Below, one piece after another: positions 8,577 to 17,553 of a DNA stretch of 64,000 nt. The notes under the pieces were generated by a model that worked only from the letters and a program-made list of their open reading frames with translations, had not been told where the DNA came from and made no database searches. Source of the DNA: Spirochaetales bacterium (lineage in GTDB: Bacteria; Spirochaetota; Spirochaetia; Sphaerochaetales; Sphaerochaetaceae); NCBI GenBank assembly GCA_022788185.1, contig JALEVV010000063.1, forward strand, positions 1 through 64,000, written 5' to 3'. Position 1 is the first letter of the stretch. Each line of letters begins with the position of its first letter. The position numbers and the translations under genes were made by a program.

Positions 8577-9377
8577 TTACTTGGGCTGCTTGCCGATGTA
8601 AGCCAGGATACCGCCGTCAACGTAAAGGATGTGACCGTTGACAAAGTTGGATGCATCACTTGCAAGGAAGACTGCAGGTCCCTGGAGGTCCTCTGCATTA
8701 CCCCAGCGAGCTGCGGGTGTCTTTGAAATGATGAACTGATCGAACGGATGGCGTGAACCGTCGGGCTGGATCTCCCTGAGAGGAGCTGTCTGCGGTGTTG
8801 CAATGTATCCGGGTCCGATACCGTTACACTGAATGTTGAATTCGCCGTACTCGGAAGCGATATTCTTTGTGAGCATCTTGAGACCGCCCTTTGCTGCAGC
8901 ATATGCGCTGACTGTCTCACGTCCAAGCTCACTCATCATGGAGCAGATGTTGATGATCTTTCCGTGACCGTTCTTGATCATGGAAGGAATGACTGCCTTT
9001 GCACAGATGAAAGGAGCGTTGAGATCAACGTCGATGACCTGTCTGAACTCAGCGGCTGTCATGTCGCACATCGGGATTCTCTTGATGATACCTGCGTTGT
9101 TGACGAGGATGTCAATCTTTCCGAATTCACTGATGATCTCTGCAACAGTAGCATTTACCTGCTCTTCGTTCGTGACATCACAGACATAACCCTTTGCATC
9201 GATACCGGCTTCAGCATATGCCTTGAGTCCCTTATCGACAAATTCCTGCTTGATATCATTGAAAACGACTTTTGCACCTGCAGCGGCAAATGCTGATGCA
9301 ATGGCAAATCCGATACCATAAGAGGCACCTGTCACCCATGCGACCTTGCCCTCTAATGAGAAATCCTTCATGTTCAT
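8577..9377 (-). CDS. Short-chain dehydrogenase, gluconate 5-dehydrogenase-like
   Basis: A 266-residue SDR. The Rossmann glycine motif GASYGIG lies near residue 18, followed by NNAG near 95, the catalytic Ser in ICSMMS near 145 and YAAAK near 160. The sequence pattern (FSLEGKVAWVTGASYGIG, NNAGIIKR, GPGYIATPQTAPL) is that of gluconate 5-dehydrogenase or the related 2-deoxy-D-gluconate 3-dehydrogenase (KduD), enzymes that interconvert sugar acids and their keto forms. These two groups cannot be separated by eye. A strong SD (GGAGG) precedes the ATG. A sigma-70-type promoter and a KdgR-like palindrome lie upstream, fitting a role in hexuronate or gluconate catabolism. Confidence 0.85.
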   Translation of the reverse strand: MNMKDFSLEGKVAWVTGASYGIGFAIASAFAAAGAKVVFNDIKQEFVDKGLKAYAEAGIDAKGYVCDVTNEEQVNATVAEIISEFGKIDILVNNAGIIKRIPMCDMTAAEFRQVIDVDLNAPFICAKAVIPSMIKNGHGKIINICSMMSELGRETVSAYAAAKGGLKMLTKNIASEYGEFNIQCNGIGPGYIATPQTAPLREIQPDGSRHPFDQFIISKTPAARWGNAEDLQGPAVFLASDASNFVNGHILYVDGGILAYIGKQPK

Positions 9378-9422
9378 AGTATTTATCCTCCGAAAAGACC
9401 GTAATGATCCTGTTATAATCTA

Positions 9423-9451
9423 AGTATAAGAGGGTTTGCCCCATCATGCAA
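9423..9451 (-). promoter_or_regulatory. Promoter of the SDR gene
   Basis: On the minus strand TTGCAT (9446-9451) and TATACT (9423-9428) are separated by exactly 17 bases. The ATG lies about 45 bases downstream. Confidence 0.65.
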
Positions 9452-9459
9452 GTAAAAAA

Positions 9460-9474
9460 TGAAACATTGTTTCA
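9460..9474. promoter_or_regulatory. Palindromic operator candidate TGAAACATTGTTTCA
   Basis: A perfect 7-1-7 inverted repeat, TGAAACA-t-TGTTTCA, nine bases upstream of the -35 element of the dehydrogenase promoter. From memory it matches the core of the KdgR operator of enterobacteria (AATGAAACA..TGTTTCATT), an IclR-family regulator of pectin/uronate catabolism, and also resembles some LacI/GntR sites. The position upstream of -35 would suit an activator or a repressor that loops or blocks access. No regulator gene is in the window. Confidence 0.5.
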
Positions 9475-9482
9475 CTTTTTAC

Positions 9483-9507
9483 GAAAACATGCCCCTTTCG
9501 GAGCATG
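9483..9507 (-). terminator. Terminator of the glycoside hydrolase gene
   Basis: On the minus strand CATGCTCC-gaaa-GGGGCATG (one G-T wobble) is followed by TTTT, about 25-45 bases after the stop codon of the upstream glycosidase gene. It separates that gene from the SDR promoter. Confidence 0.65.
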
Positions 9508-9530
9508 CGTAAATCGGCTTTATCGGATTA

Positions 9531-10955
9531 TCAGAGCTTATCGATCAGCATCGAACACTTACCGGACGGAATCGGAAGGGTCTTCTTCTTGTTCTCATCC
9601 AGGATCATGATGGTGAAGTAATAGAGCTTCTCACTCTCCAGTCTGATCTCCCAGCCACGGGTGTTCTTGTTGGAAAGAATCGTGATGTTGTTCCTCTTCA
9701 GGGAAAGCTTCTCGATACCCATCGATTCAAGGGAAGTCATGGTCCAGTCGACGGTCTTCCTGGGAAGGGAGATCTCAAGACCGATTATGTTCTCGATCAT
9801 CAGCGTGATAGTGACAAGGGAAAGCATGGCAAGATAGTGCCTGCGGTTGACGAAGGATCCGTCCGCTGAAACCGATGCACCTTCCCTGTTGGGCTTGTAG
9901 GACTCCCAGACATCACCTACCACCTCTCCGTCCGGATGGAGTGTATCAAGGATAAAGTACATATGCCTGATGGCACACTCCCTGGCGAAGATGAAGGAAT
10001 CATATCTGTTGAGACCCTTGATTACCATATAGGTGTAGAAGGGAACGACACCTCCCCTGTATCCGTCGCCGTCCTCACTGAAGCATGGATTTGAAACGGG
10101 CACGCAGGGGAACGGGTTGTCGGTACCGAACTCCGCAGGATCCCTGAGCTTTTCGATCAGGTACTCGGCATACTCATCATTGGGAATCTCGGCGAGCATG
10201 GTCCAGTATGCACCGATGTGCTTATTCCTGACTATCTTCTCGTCCTCGTCGATATCATAGTAGAAGTGATCCTCAGGATCCCACATCATACTGTTGATGC
10301 GGGTCTTCAGTGAGAAGTAGATCCTCTTGTACCTGAAACTAAGTTCCTTGTCGTTGAGGATATCCCCGATATTGGACATGTAGAGGGCCGCGAGTGCCAT
10401 CATCGCATTGAAGTCTATGGTGTAATAGGCATTGAGACGGGGCACATTGCCGAGCCGGCATGCGCTGAACGGAACATGGAAAAGTCCGTTGGGACACTGG
10501 TATTCCGCAACCAGGAAACCGAAGTACTTCTCAAGGAAGGGCACGACCTCCTTAAGTCTCTTCTTGTTTCCGATCTTGTGATAGAAAAGATATTCCACAT
10601 ATGGCAGAAGAGGAGGACAGACACCCTTGGGGTTGTCTTCTGTCAGAACAGGTTCATATGTTCCTGCCTTATAACGCTCACATATGCGACCGTCCTCCTG
10701 CTGCATCCGGTAAAAGAAATCAATAAGGGAATAAGCATCAAAGTTCTGATTGCTGTATGAAAGGGATATTGCTGTAAGGCAGCTGTCAAACATATCAATG
10801 ACATCACTGTCTGAACCCACGAAATATCCGTTTGCGAACATGCCGTCATCGGACTTCTGAATCCAGTTCTCCTCGATCCAGACCCATGTACGGTCATACA
10901 TGTCTACAAAATCCTGATCATAAAAATGTACGCAGGGGACTAAATCCTTAACCAC
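9531..10955 (-). CDS. Glycoside hydrolase of the (alpha/alpha)6 type, GH63/MGH1-like
   Basis: A 474-residue cytosolic protein (no signal peptide). Residues ~20-400 have the alternating helical pattern of six-hairpin glycosidases, with family-like motifs GGVVPFYTYMVIKGLNRY (~300) and SYKPNREGASVSADGSF (~360) that recall GH63, GH37 and mannosylglycerate-hydrolase-like enzymes. The last ~70 residues look like a small beta domain. The GTG start is supported by GGGAG six bases upstream. Substrate is unknown. Its neighbour is a sugar-acid dehydrogenase under a separate promoter. Confidence 0.65.
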   Translation of the reverse strand: MVKDLVPCVHFYDQDFVDMYDRTWVWIEENWIQKSDDGMFANGYFVGSDSDVIDMFDSCLTAISLSYSNQNFDAYSLIDFFYRMQQEDGRICERYKAGTYEPVLTEDNPKGVCPPLLPYVEYLFYHKIGNKKRLKEVVPFLEKYFGFLVAEYQCPNGLFHVPFSACRLGNVPRLNAYYTIDFNAMMALAALYMSNIGDILNDKELSFRYKRIYFSLKTRINSMMWDPEDHFYYDIDEDEKIVRNKHIGAYWTMLAEIPNDEYAEYLIEKLRDPAEFGTDNPFPCVPVSNPCFSEDGDGYRGGVVPFYTYMVIKGLNRYDSFIFARECAIRHMYFILDTLHPDGEVVGDVWESYKPNREGASVSADGSFVNRRHYLAMLSLVTITLMIENIIGLEISLPRKTVDWTMTSLESMGIEKLSLKRNNITILSNKNTRGWEIRLESEKLYYFTIMILDENKKKTLPIPSGKCSMLIDKL

Positions 10956-11013
10956 TGTTTCTCCCGGCTTTTTATCGAAAAAGCGTCTTTTTTTGCCTAT
11001 AAACTCAGATTAA

Positions 11014-11042
11014 AGAATAACCCATCACCAAGGTGAAGTCAA
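11014..11042 (-). promoter_or_regulatory. Promoter with embedded palindrome upstream of the glycosidase
   Basis: On the minus strand TTGACT (11037-11042), a 17-base spacer and TATTCT (11014-11019). The spacer carries the palindrome TCACC-tt-GGTGA (11025-11036) directly beside the -35, a position where a bound repressor would block polymerase. The ATG-proximal leader is about 60 bases. The regulator is not known. Confidence 0.5.
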
Positions 11043-11100
11043 CAAAAATTTTAATCCCATTATTTATAGGAATAACATGAAGTTATAGGAGTAAACTGAA

Positions 11101-12042
11101 TTATTTAACGGCTATTCCGGGCGCACAGAAAAGTCTCAGTCCTTTTTCTATCATCTCCACGCGGCAGTAATCGGAATCCCGGGAGATTTCCTCACCGTCG
11201 ACATGAATCTTCATCTCAGGCCTCGTTGTCCTGAGGATTACCGACTTTTCAGCCCTTTTCATGGACATCGCGGAGTTTTTCAGCTGAGTTCCGGAGAAGA
11301 ATCTCAGGGCTATCGCCGTAATCCCCAGACGCTTCAGGGGACGGTTGGCATAAACCACGTCCAGTTTACCGTCATTGATTACAGCCTCAGGCCCCATTAT
11401 GAAGGCCGCACCCATTCTCCGCCCGTTGCATACGGATATCTGCTGTGTCTTAAGTAAGATTTCCTCCCCATCGACCGTCATTGACATATCATAGGGTTTG
11501 GGAATGAAACAGAAACAGTGGAAGAAGGCAAGAAGATAGCTTGCGAATCCGTTTACGTTGCGGTAAGAGGAGGCCCTGAAGTTGACTTCAGGCTCAAAAC
11601 CGAATCCGGCTCCGTTGAGGAAGTATCTTCCGTCAAGCGCATTTCCGCCATAGAGCAGGCCAACGTCTATCGGGCGGGCGGCAGTGGTCAGGATGAGATC
11701 GACGGCCCTGTCGATGTCAGAAGGAATGCCGGCAGAGTAAGCGAAATCATTTCCCCGCCCGATGGGAAGGATACCGAAGGAGACCTTTCTTCCTGAAAGC
11801 ATTATTCCGTTTGCCACCTCATTGACGGTACCGTCACCTCCGGCGGCAATTATTATCTCATAACCGGCTTCAGCACCCTGACGGGCAAGCAGTATTGCCT
11901 GTCTGTGCTGGCCTGTCATGACCAGATCTATGTCCTGCTTCCTGTCTGCGAAAGCCTTCTTTATTCTGTCTGTTTTACGTGCGGCCTGACCCTTTGAGGC
12001 GTGACCGTTCATTATGCAGAGTATGCCGGAGGTTTTTTTCAT
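11101..12042 (-). CDS. Diacylglycerol/lipid kinase family protein (DagK/YegS type)
   Basis: A 313-residue kinase with the DAGK catalytic core: GGDGTVNEVANG near residue 70 binds nucleotide, and LPIGRGNDFA near 98 follows. The C-terminal domain carries FLNGAGFGFEPEV and MGAAFIMGPEAVINDGKLDVV. The family phosphorylates diacylglycerol or related lipids in phospholipid turnover. The ORF track extends 62 codons upstream into sequence that overlaps the divergent MATE gene. The family start MKKTSGILCIMNGHASKG places the ATG at 12042. Confidence 0.85.
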   Translation of the reverse strand: MKKTSGILCIMNGHASKGQAARKTDRIKKAFADRKQDIDLVMTGQHRQAILLARQGAEAGYEIIIAAGGDGTVNEVANGIMLSGRKVSFGILPIGRGNDFAYSAGIPSDIDRAVDLILTTAARPIDVGLLYGGNALDGRYFLNGAGFGFEPEVNFRASSYRNVNGFASYLLAFFHCFCFIPKPYDMSMTVDGEEILLKTQQISVCNGRRMGAAFIMGPEAVINDGKLDVVYANRPLKRLGITAIALRFFSGTQLKNSAMSMKRAEKSVILRTTRPEMKIHVDGEEISRDSDYCRVEMIEKGLRLFCAPGIAVK

Positions 12043-12124
12043 GGCTGATATATTAACGCTTACATTTCCTGCGCGCAATAAAAGATGTATTGCAAATAAG
12101 CGGAATATCATCAATGATGGACTG

Positions 12125-13480
12125 ATGGATTCAAAACGTGATTTCTTCAGGAGGCTTTCCGCCATTGCCCTTCCGATAATGCTGCAGAACCTTCTCTCCT
12201 CCTCCCTGAGCTTCATAGACACCCTCATGATAGGGCAGCTAGGTTCGGATCAGATAGCAGCCGTAGGCATTGCAAACCAGATATTCTTCCTGGTTAACCT
12301 TTTCATATTCGGAATCGCCTCGGGAGCTTCAATATTCTTCTCCCAGTACTACGGTGCCGGACGCCATAAGGATCTGGAAAACGTAATGGGCCTTGCCCTC
12401 ACCCTTTCACTGGCAGTATCCACGGTATTTGCGGCTGTATCCTTCTTCTCCCCGAAGCTGCCGGTAAGTCTGTTTACAGATGATCCCTTCGTTACTGCAA
12501 TCAGCGCATCCTATCAGAGATGGGTTGCGGTGAGTTACCTGTTCTTTGCGGTCTCCTATGTCCATTCAATTGCACTGAGATCGGTCGGATGCGCAGCCGT
12601 CCCCCTGGTCGCATCCCTGATTTCAATGACCATGAACATGGTCGGAAACGCACTCCTGATCTTCGGAATCGGACCGTTTCCAAAACTGGGTGCGGAGGGA
12701 GCAGCCATTGCAACAATGCTCTCAAGACTCACAGAAATGTGCATTGTGATGGGTTATTCCTATCACGGGAGGTATGAATTCAGGATTCATAGTCATTCAG
12801 CATTCCGCTGGTCACCTGCATTCATATCGGTCTACATTAAGACCTGTCTTCCCGTTCTTCTGAACGAAGTTCTCTGGTCACTGGGCATGACAGCCTACAA
12901 GATAGGCTACTCAAAACTCGGAGTCGACGCACTGGCGTGCATCAACGTTTCGGAATCAATTGCCAATTTCTTCTTCATCTTTGCGATGGGCCTGGGACAC
13001 GGAACGACCATACTTCTGGGACAAATTCTCGGCAAGGGCGATACCCGGGAAGCAAAGTCCGGTGCATCCCTGATATTAAGGACAGCCTTTGCCATAGGCT
13101 GCCTTATGGGACTTTCAATGGCCCTGACGGCGCCTCTTTTCGCAGGCCTCTTCAATGTATCGGATGAAATAAGGAATATGGCATCCAGATGTCTCTTCAT
13201 TAAGTCCGCCTTCCAGCCGCTGGCCAACATGAACATGGTACTTGTAGTGGGTATTCTCCGTGCCGGAGGTGATACCAGATATGCCCTGTTTGCTGAGACA
13301 TCCTGTGTCTGGCTGATAGGCGTGCCGATGGCTTTCCTCGGTACCGCAGTGCTTCATTTACCGATATATGCCGCAGTTGCCATGACAAGTCTTGATGAGG
13401 CAGGAAAGCTCCTGCTGTGCTATCCGCGTTACAGAAGTGAAAAGTGGATTAAATCCCTCGCAAAGCCCCTTGATAAGTAG
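12125..13480 (+). CDS. MATE-family efflux transporter
   Basis: A 451-residue integral membrane protein with 12 hydrophobic helices in two related halves. Typical features are RLSAIALPIMLQNLLSSS in TM1, DTLMIGQLG after it and the ILRAGGDTRYALF motif in the second half. MATE proteins export cationic compounds or drugs in exchange for Na+ or H+. The track start at 12014 adds a non-membrane leader overlapping the divergent lipid kinase, so ATG 12125 (MDSKRDF) is chosen although its SD is weak. nagA begins 12 bases after the stop, suggesting co-transcription. Confidence 0.88.
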   Translation: MDSKRDFFRRLSAIALPIMLQNLLSSSLSFIDTLMIGQLGSDQIAAVGIANQIFFLVNLFIFGIASGASIFFSQYYGAGRHKDLENVMGLALTLSLAVSTVFAAVSFFSPKLPVSLFTDDPFVTAISASYQRWVAVSYLFFAVSYVHSIALRSVGCAAVPLVASLISMTMNMVGNALLIFGIGPFPKLGAEGAAIATMLSRLTEMCIVMGYSYHGRYEFRIHSHSAFRWSPAFISVYIKTCLPVLLNEVLWSLGMTAYKIGYSKLGVDALACINVSESIANFFFIFAMGLGHGTTILLGQILGKGDTREAKSGASLILRTAFAIGCLMGLSMALTAPLFAGLFNVSDEIRNMASRCLFIKSAFQPLANMNMVLVVGILRAGGDTRYALFAETSCVWLIGVPMAFLGTAVLHLPIYAAVAMTSLDEAGKLLLCYPRYRSEKWIKSLAKPLDK

Positions 13481-13492
13481 TATCATTAAGTT

Positions 13493-14701
13493 ATGAGCAT
13501 AAAGTATGTTTTGATTAACGGAACCGTCATCTCCGGAGTCGCCAGCATCAGCGACTGTGCCCTGTCCATCGATGACCAGGGCAATATCGAAGATGTCTTC
13601 AGGATGCGTCGCTTTGATCCCGATCAGTTCGATGACTCTATAACCAAGATAATCGATGTGAAGGGAGCATATATCACTCCCGGCCTTATAGATACACACC
13701 TCCACGGAATCGGAGGATATGGTACGGAAGACTGTTCTCCCGAATCGATTCTCGGCATGAGCGAAGCACTTGCCGACAACGGCGTGACCTCCTTCCTTCC
13801 CACAGTCTACACCGACTCCCTGGACAAGATGCTCGCCTCCACAAGGGCAATCGTCGCGGCCATGGGAAAGGAAAAGGGTGCCATCATCGAAGGCATCAAC
13901 CTGGAGGGCCCGTTCATCTCACCTGAAAGGATAGGAGCCCAGAGTCCGGACGGACTCCAGAGTGTCTCCCTCGATGTGTTCAACCAGCTGTATGAGGCCG
14001 GAGAAGGCCACATTGTGGCAATGACAGTCGCACCGGAGCTCAAGCACATGAGGACTCTTGCGCTTGAGGCACAGAAAAGAGGAATCGTCCTCCTTGCAGG
14101 TCATACGAATGCCACCTATGAGAACATCATGGACGGCATGCAGTGCGGCATTCTCCATACGACCCACTTCTTCAATGCCATGAGCCGTCTCCACCACAGG
14201 AACCCGGGATGTGTGGGTGCAATCATGATCCAGCAGGACATGAAGGCCGAGATCATCTGTGACGGAATTCACGTCCATCCTGAACTCATCAAGCTGCTTT
14301 TAAGGGAAAAGCCGGTAAGCAACGTCATCATGGTGACCGACTCACTGAAGCCCACCAAGCAGAAAAAGGGTGAACTCACAGCCAACGGCGTTCCCGCAAT
14401 TCTGCAGGACGGTGCCTTCGTAAGCAGGGACAATCCCGATCTCTTCCTGGGTTCGGCACTCACACTCCTCAACGGCGTGAAGAACATTGTCTCCTGGGGC
14501 ATACCTATTGATCAGGCCATACAGATGGCATCATCCAACCCGGCAAGGGTATACAACTTCAAACAAAAGGGAGCACTCATCCCGGGATACAGGGCAAACA
14601 TAACGATAATCAACAGGGATTTCTCTCTCGGAGGTCTGTTCATCAACGGAGAGCTTAAGAGAGGTCTGCTCAGCAAGGAGTTCGTCAATGTGGTACGATA
14701 A
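13493..14701 (+). CDS. nagA: N-acetylglucosamine-6-phosphate deacetylase (first copy)
   Basis: A 402-residue amidohydrolase that converts GlcNAc-6-P to GlcN-6-P plus acetate. Metal and substrate motifs: DTHLHG near residue 68, NLEGPFI near 138, GHTNATYE near 203, THFFNAMSRLHHR near 223 and the catalytic Asp in MVTDSL near 285. It overlaps pepD by 14 bases. A second, distinct nagA lies at 62.5 kb in an amino-sugar operon, so this copy may have another role, for example in cell-wall recycling alongside the peptidase genes that follow. Confidence 0.9.
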   Translation: MSIKYVLINGTVISGVASISDCALSIDDQGNIEDVFRMRRFDPDQFDDSITKIIDVKGAYITPGLIDTHLHGIGGYGTEDCSPESILGMSEALADNGVTSFLPTVYTDSLDKMLASTRAIVAAMGKEKGAIIEGINLEGPFISPERIGAQSPDGLQSVSLDVFNQLYEAGEGHIVAMTVAPELKHMRTLALEAQKRGIVLLAGHTNATYENIMDGMQCGILHTTHFFNAMSRLHHRNPGCVGAIMIQQDMKAEIICDGIHVHPELIKLLLREKPVSNVIMVTDSLKPTKQKKGELTANGVPAILQDGAFVSRDNPDLFLGSALTLLNGVKNIVSWGIPIDQAIQMASSNPARVYNFKQKGALIPGYRANITIINRDFSLGGLFINGELKRGLLSKEFVNVVR

Positions 14702-16115
14702 TCTTGAGGAAAAGAAAGTATGGGAGCATTTTGAGGCCATTTCCGAAATTCCCAGGGAATCAGGAAACGAGGAGGGGGTGAGAAAATACCTTCTTTCATG
14801 GGCCGAGAAACACGGCATAGAGGCAAAGACAGATAAAATCGGCAACGTGATAATGTTCAAAGCCGGTGCCGAGGGCAGGGAGCCGGTATGTCTTCAGGGA
14901 CATATGGACATGGTGTGCGTGAAGAGGGAAGGATCCTCACATGACTTTACCAAAGATCCGATAGAAATAGTTCTCGACGGTAATATGATCAGGGCAAAGG
15001 ATACATCCCTTGGAGCAGACAACGGAGTGGCAGTTGCTTTCGCCCTTGCGCTGCTTGAAGAGAATGATCCCTCATTCCCTCCCCTGGAGGCACTTTTCAC
15101 CGTATCCGAGGAGACAAAGCTCCTCGGTGCCAACAATCTCGATGCATCGATGATCAGATCAAGAAAACTGATCAACATCGACAGCGAGGAAGAAGGCATC
15201 ATCTACATCGGCTGTGCAGGCGGTCTCCAGATCAATGCTAAGAAGAAGGCAAAGCTCAGAGATGTATCAGATGACACCATTCACCTGAAGCTGTCCGTAT
15301 CGGGCCTTCTCGGAGGTCACAGCGGCGGAGAGATCCACAAGGAAAGGGCTAATGCCATCAAGCTCCTTGCCAGGATCATGCACCGCTTCCCCGTCTACTC
15401 GCTGACTGACATTCAGGGTGGAACAAGAAGCAATGTCATTCCATCCCAGGCTTATGCATCATTCGTCATCGACAGCGAGGATGAAGAGACGATCAGGAGC
15501 CTCGTTACCAACGCAGCCGCCGAGATAAAGAATGAGTACAGAATTCAGGATCCGGGTATCGAGATAACACTGGAGACCCTTGCTCCTGTTTCCCAGGCAA
15601 TCAAGTTCAAGACTTCCGTTGCCTTTATCGAAGCCCTCTACCTTGCCCCATGCGGAGTGCAGGCAATGAGCCAGGCTGTCCCCGGCGTTGTTGAATCATC
15701 AAACAACATTGCCATCGTGAAGTATGAGGACGGGGAACTGAAGGTACTTTCCTCAACAAGATCACTGGTCGAGAGTGCAAGAAATGAAACCGCCCTCAGG
15801 GTGGGTGCTGCCTTCGAGATCATGGGACTTAAGGTATTCTATGATGACGGTTATCCTTCCTGGGCCCCCAACCCCGACAGCCAGCTCACGAAGAAGGTTG
15901 CAGAGGAGTATAAGAAGTTCACGAAGAAAAAGCCTGTCATCACATGCATCCATGCAGGTCTGGAGTGCGGTATCATCAACTCCCTCATTCCCGGTATGGA
16001 CTCCGTATCGATTGGTCCCGATCTCTTTGACGTACACTCCGTAAATGAACACATCGACTACCAGAGTGCGGTAAGGACCATGGCCTTCCTCAGACACCTT
16101 CTCAAAACACTATGA
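14688..16115 (+). CDS. pepD: Aminoacyl-histidine dipeptidase (PepD, M20 family)
   Basis: A 475-residue cytosolic metallopeptidase that cleaves dipeptides such as carnosine-type Xaa-His. Zinc-site motifs of the M20 family: LQGHMDMVC near residue 70, GADNGVAVA near 110 and SEETKLLGA near 140. SGLLGGHSGGEIH (~205) belongs to the lid region, and the C-terminal HAGLECG motif is near 425. Start and stop overlap the neighbouring genes, so expression is coupled within the operon. Confidence 0.93.
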   Translation: MWYDNLEEKKVWEHFEAISEIPRESGNEEGVRKYLLSWAEKHGIEAKTDKIGNVIMFKAGAEGREPVCLQGHMDMVCVKREGSSHDFTKDPIEIVLDGNMIRAKDTSLGADNGVAVAFALALLEENDPSFPPLEALFTVSEETKLLGANNLDASMIRSRKLINIDSEEEGIIYIGCAGGLQINAKKKAKLRDVSDDTIHLKLSVSGLLGGHSGGEIHKERANAIKLLARIMHRFPVYSLTDIQGGTRSNVIPSQAYASFVIDSEDEETIRSLVTNAAAEIKNEYRIQDPGIEITLETLAPVSQAIKFKTSVAFIEALYLAPCGVQAMSQAVPGVVESSNNIAIVKYEDGELKVLSSTRSLVESARNETALRVGAAFEIMGLKVFYDDGYPSWAPNPDSQLTKKVAEEYKKFTKKKPVITCIHAGLECGIINSLIPGMDSVSIGPDLFDVHSVNEHIDYQSAVRTMAFLRHLLKTL

Positions 16116-16819
16116 GCATAAGACCCTTAATAGGCATCGCCGCTGAAACAATCAGCGGCGATATGCATTCTGGAGCATTCAGATACGATTGGTATATAGC
16201 AAGCGCTTCATATGTGAGGTGCGTGACGAATGCCGGAGCGGATCCCGTGATCCTCATTCCAGGTTCCGATCCCGAACGCATGATCACCATGGTCGACGGT
16301 CTCCTGCTTCAGGGAGGAAAGGATATCTCTCCTTCAATGTACGGAGAGGAAAAGATTCCCGAATGCGGGGTCAATAACCTTGCTGAGGATGAATTCCATA
16401 TTGCCCTGATAAAGGAAGCGATAAGGCAGAAGAAGCCTATACTCGGAATCTGCCGTGGCCTCCAGATAATCAACGTGGCGCTGGGAGGAACCCTCTGCCA
16501 GCATCTCCCGAACCAGGAACACAAGCACTATGAGGATTATGAAAATCCTTCCCATACCATTTCCATAGTACCGGGTACGAAGCTTGCATCCATATTCGGA
16601 GATGGCGAACTTCCGGTGAACAGTCTTCATCACCAGGGCATAAAACAGCTCTCTCCATCCCTTAAGGCTGCCGCATACAGCCCTGACGGTCTTATCGAGG
16701 CAGTGGAAGCCGACGGAATAATCGCCGTTCAGTGTCACCCTGAGGCACTGAAGGAAAGACACAGGGAGTATCAGAAGTTATTTAATTTTTTCATTGATTC
16801 CTGTAATATCAGGACATGA
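16112..16819 (+). CDS. Class-I glutamine-amidotransferase-like hydrolase (peptidase C26, PuuD type)
   Basis: A 235-residue protein of the gamma-glutamyl-gamma-aminobutyrate hydrolase family. The nucleophile elbow is GICRGLQIIN near residue 113 (Cys), and the catalytic His and Glu lie in VQCHPE near 210. LLLQGGKDISPSMYG near 58 and VNSLHHQGIKQL near 170 are family signatures. Members hydrolyse gamma-glutamyl amides. Being next to PepD suggests a role in peptide or amino-acid salvage. ATGA overlaps exist on both sides. Confidence 0.85.
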   Translation: MSIRPLIGIAAETISGDMHSGAFRYDWYIASASYVRCVTNAGADPVILIPGSDPERMITMVDGLLLQGGKDISPSMYGEEKIPECGVNNLAEDEFHIALIKEAIRQKKPILGICRGLQIINVALGGTLCQHLPNQEHKHYEDYENPSHTISIVPGTKLASIFGDGELPVNSLHHQGIKQLSPSLKAAAYSPDGLIEAVEADGIIAVQCHPEALKERHREYQKLFNFFIDSCNIRT

Positions 16820-17553
16820 AAAAATTAATGTTATTCATTATCATGCTGGTCGCACTCACACCTGTTTTTGCAGACCAGCTGATCATAAACGGTGCCCTGA
16901 GCACCGGAAAGGACACACTTAACAACAATCCGGTATTCGGAAGCGTGGCAGTTGGTTACACAAAGGACAAAAGAATGTCCATCCTTGCCGCCGAAATGAA
17001 AGGACAGGAGACCACATTCTCTCTGCTTGCAAAGTGGAACATCGGCAGGCAGACCGACACAAGGATTTCCCAGTACGAACAGCTCAGATACATTGAATCA
17101 AGGGACATGTTCTCACTGTTTTCCTTTACCAGTGCTTATTTCTACTACGATGTTTCATCGTCATACAGTAACGGCCTTGCAATGGCCTTTACCTTTGAGA
17201 ATAAGGGAGACATAAGACTGGGCACCAATCTCATGGCAGGTATCTACGGTAAGATGAGCATCATAAACGATGTGAAAAACCCTGTTTTTTCAGTCGCACC
17301 GTTCGCACTCATCGATGTATATCTGAGCTTTTATGACAAGGTCAGGCTTCAGACGGAGCTGACCACAGGATCAATCTTCTACCTGCCCACAAACTTCGCA
17401 TATGAACTTACCTTCATGCTTAATGTGGAACTGATGAAGGATCTCTCGATCGGAGCAAGTCTCACCACGGGACTGGCGGACAACTTCACCGAGACTTTCT
17501 TTTCCAACAGATTTGAGTATTCGACATTCGTGAACTGGGGGTACACCTTATGA
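16816..17553 (+). CDS. Secreted protein with outer-membrane beta-strand pattern, unknown function
   Basis: 245 residues. A clear signal peptide (MKKLMLFIIMLVALTPVFA) is followed by alternating amphipathic beta segments (for example SLLAKWNIGR, LAMAFTFENKG, LSIGASLTTGLAD) and a C-terminal aromatic strand ending FVNWGYTL. This suggests a small outer-membrane beta-barrel or a periplasmic beta protein. I recognise no family. It is coupled by 4-base overlaps to the hydrolase before and the phosphoesterase lipoprotein after it, so it probably works in the cell envelope with the latter. Confidence 0.7.
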   Translation: MKKLMLFIIMLVALTPVFADQLIINGALSTGKDTLNNNPVFGSVAVGYTKDKRMSILAAEMKGQETTFSLLAKWNIGRQTDTRISQYEQLRYIESRDMFSLFSFTSAYFYYDVSSSYSNGLAMAFTFENKGDIRLGTNLMAGIYGKMSIINDVKNPVFSVAPFALIDVYLSFYDKVRLQTELTTGSIFYLPTNFAYELTFMLNVELMKDLSIGASLTTGLADNFTETFFSNRFEYSTFVNWGYTL

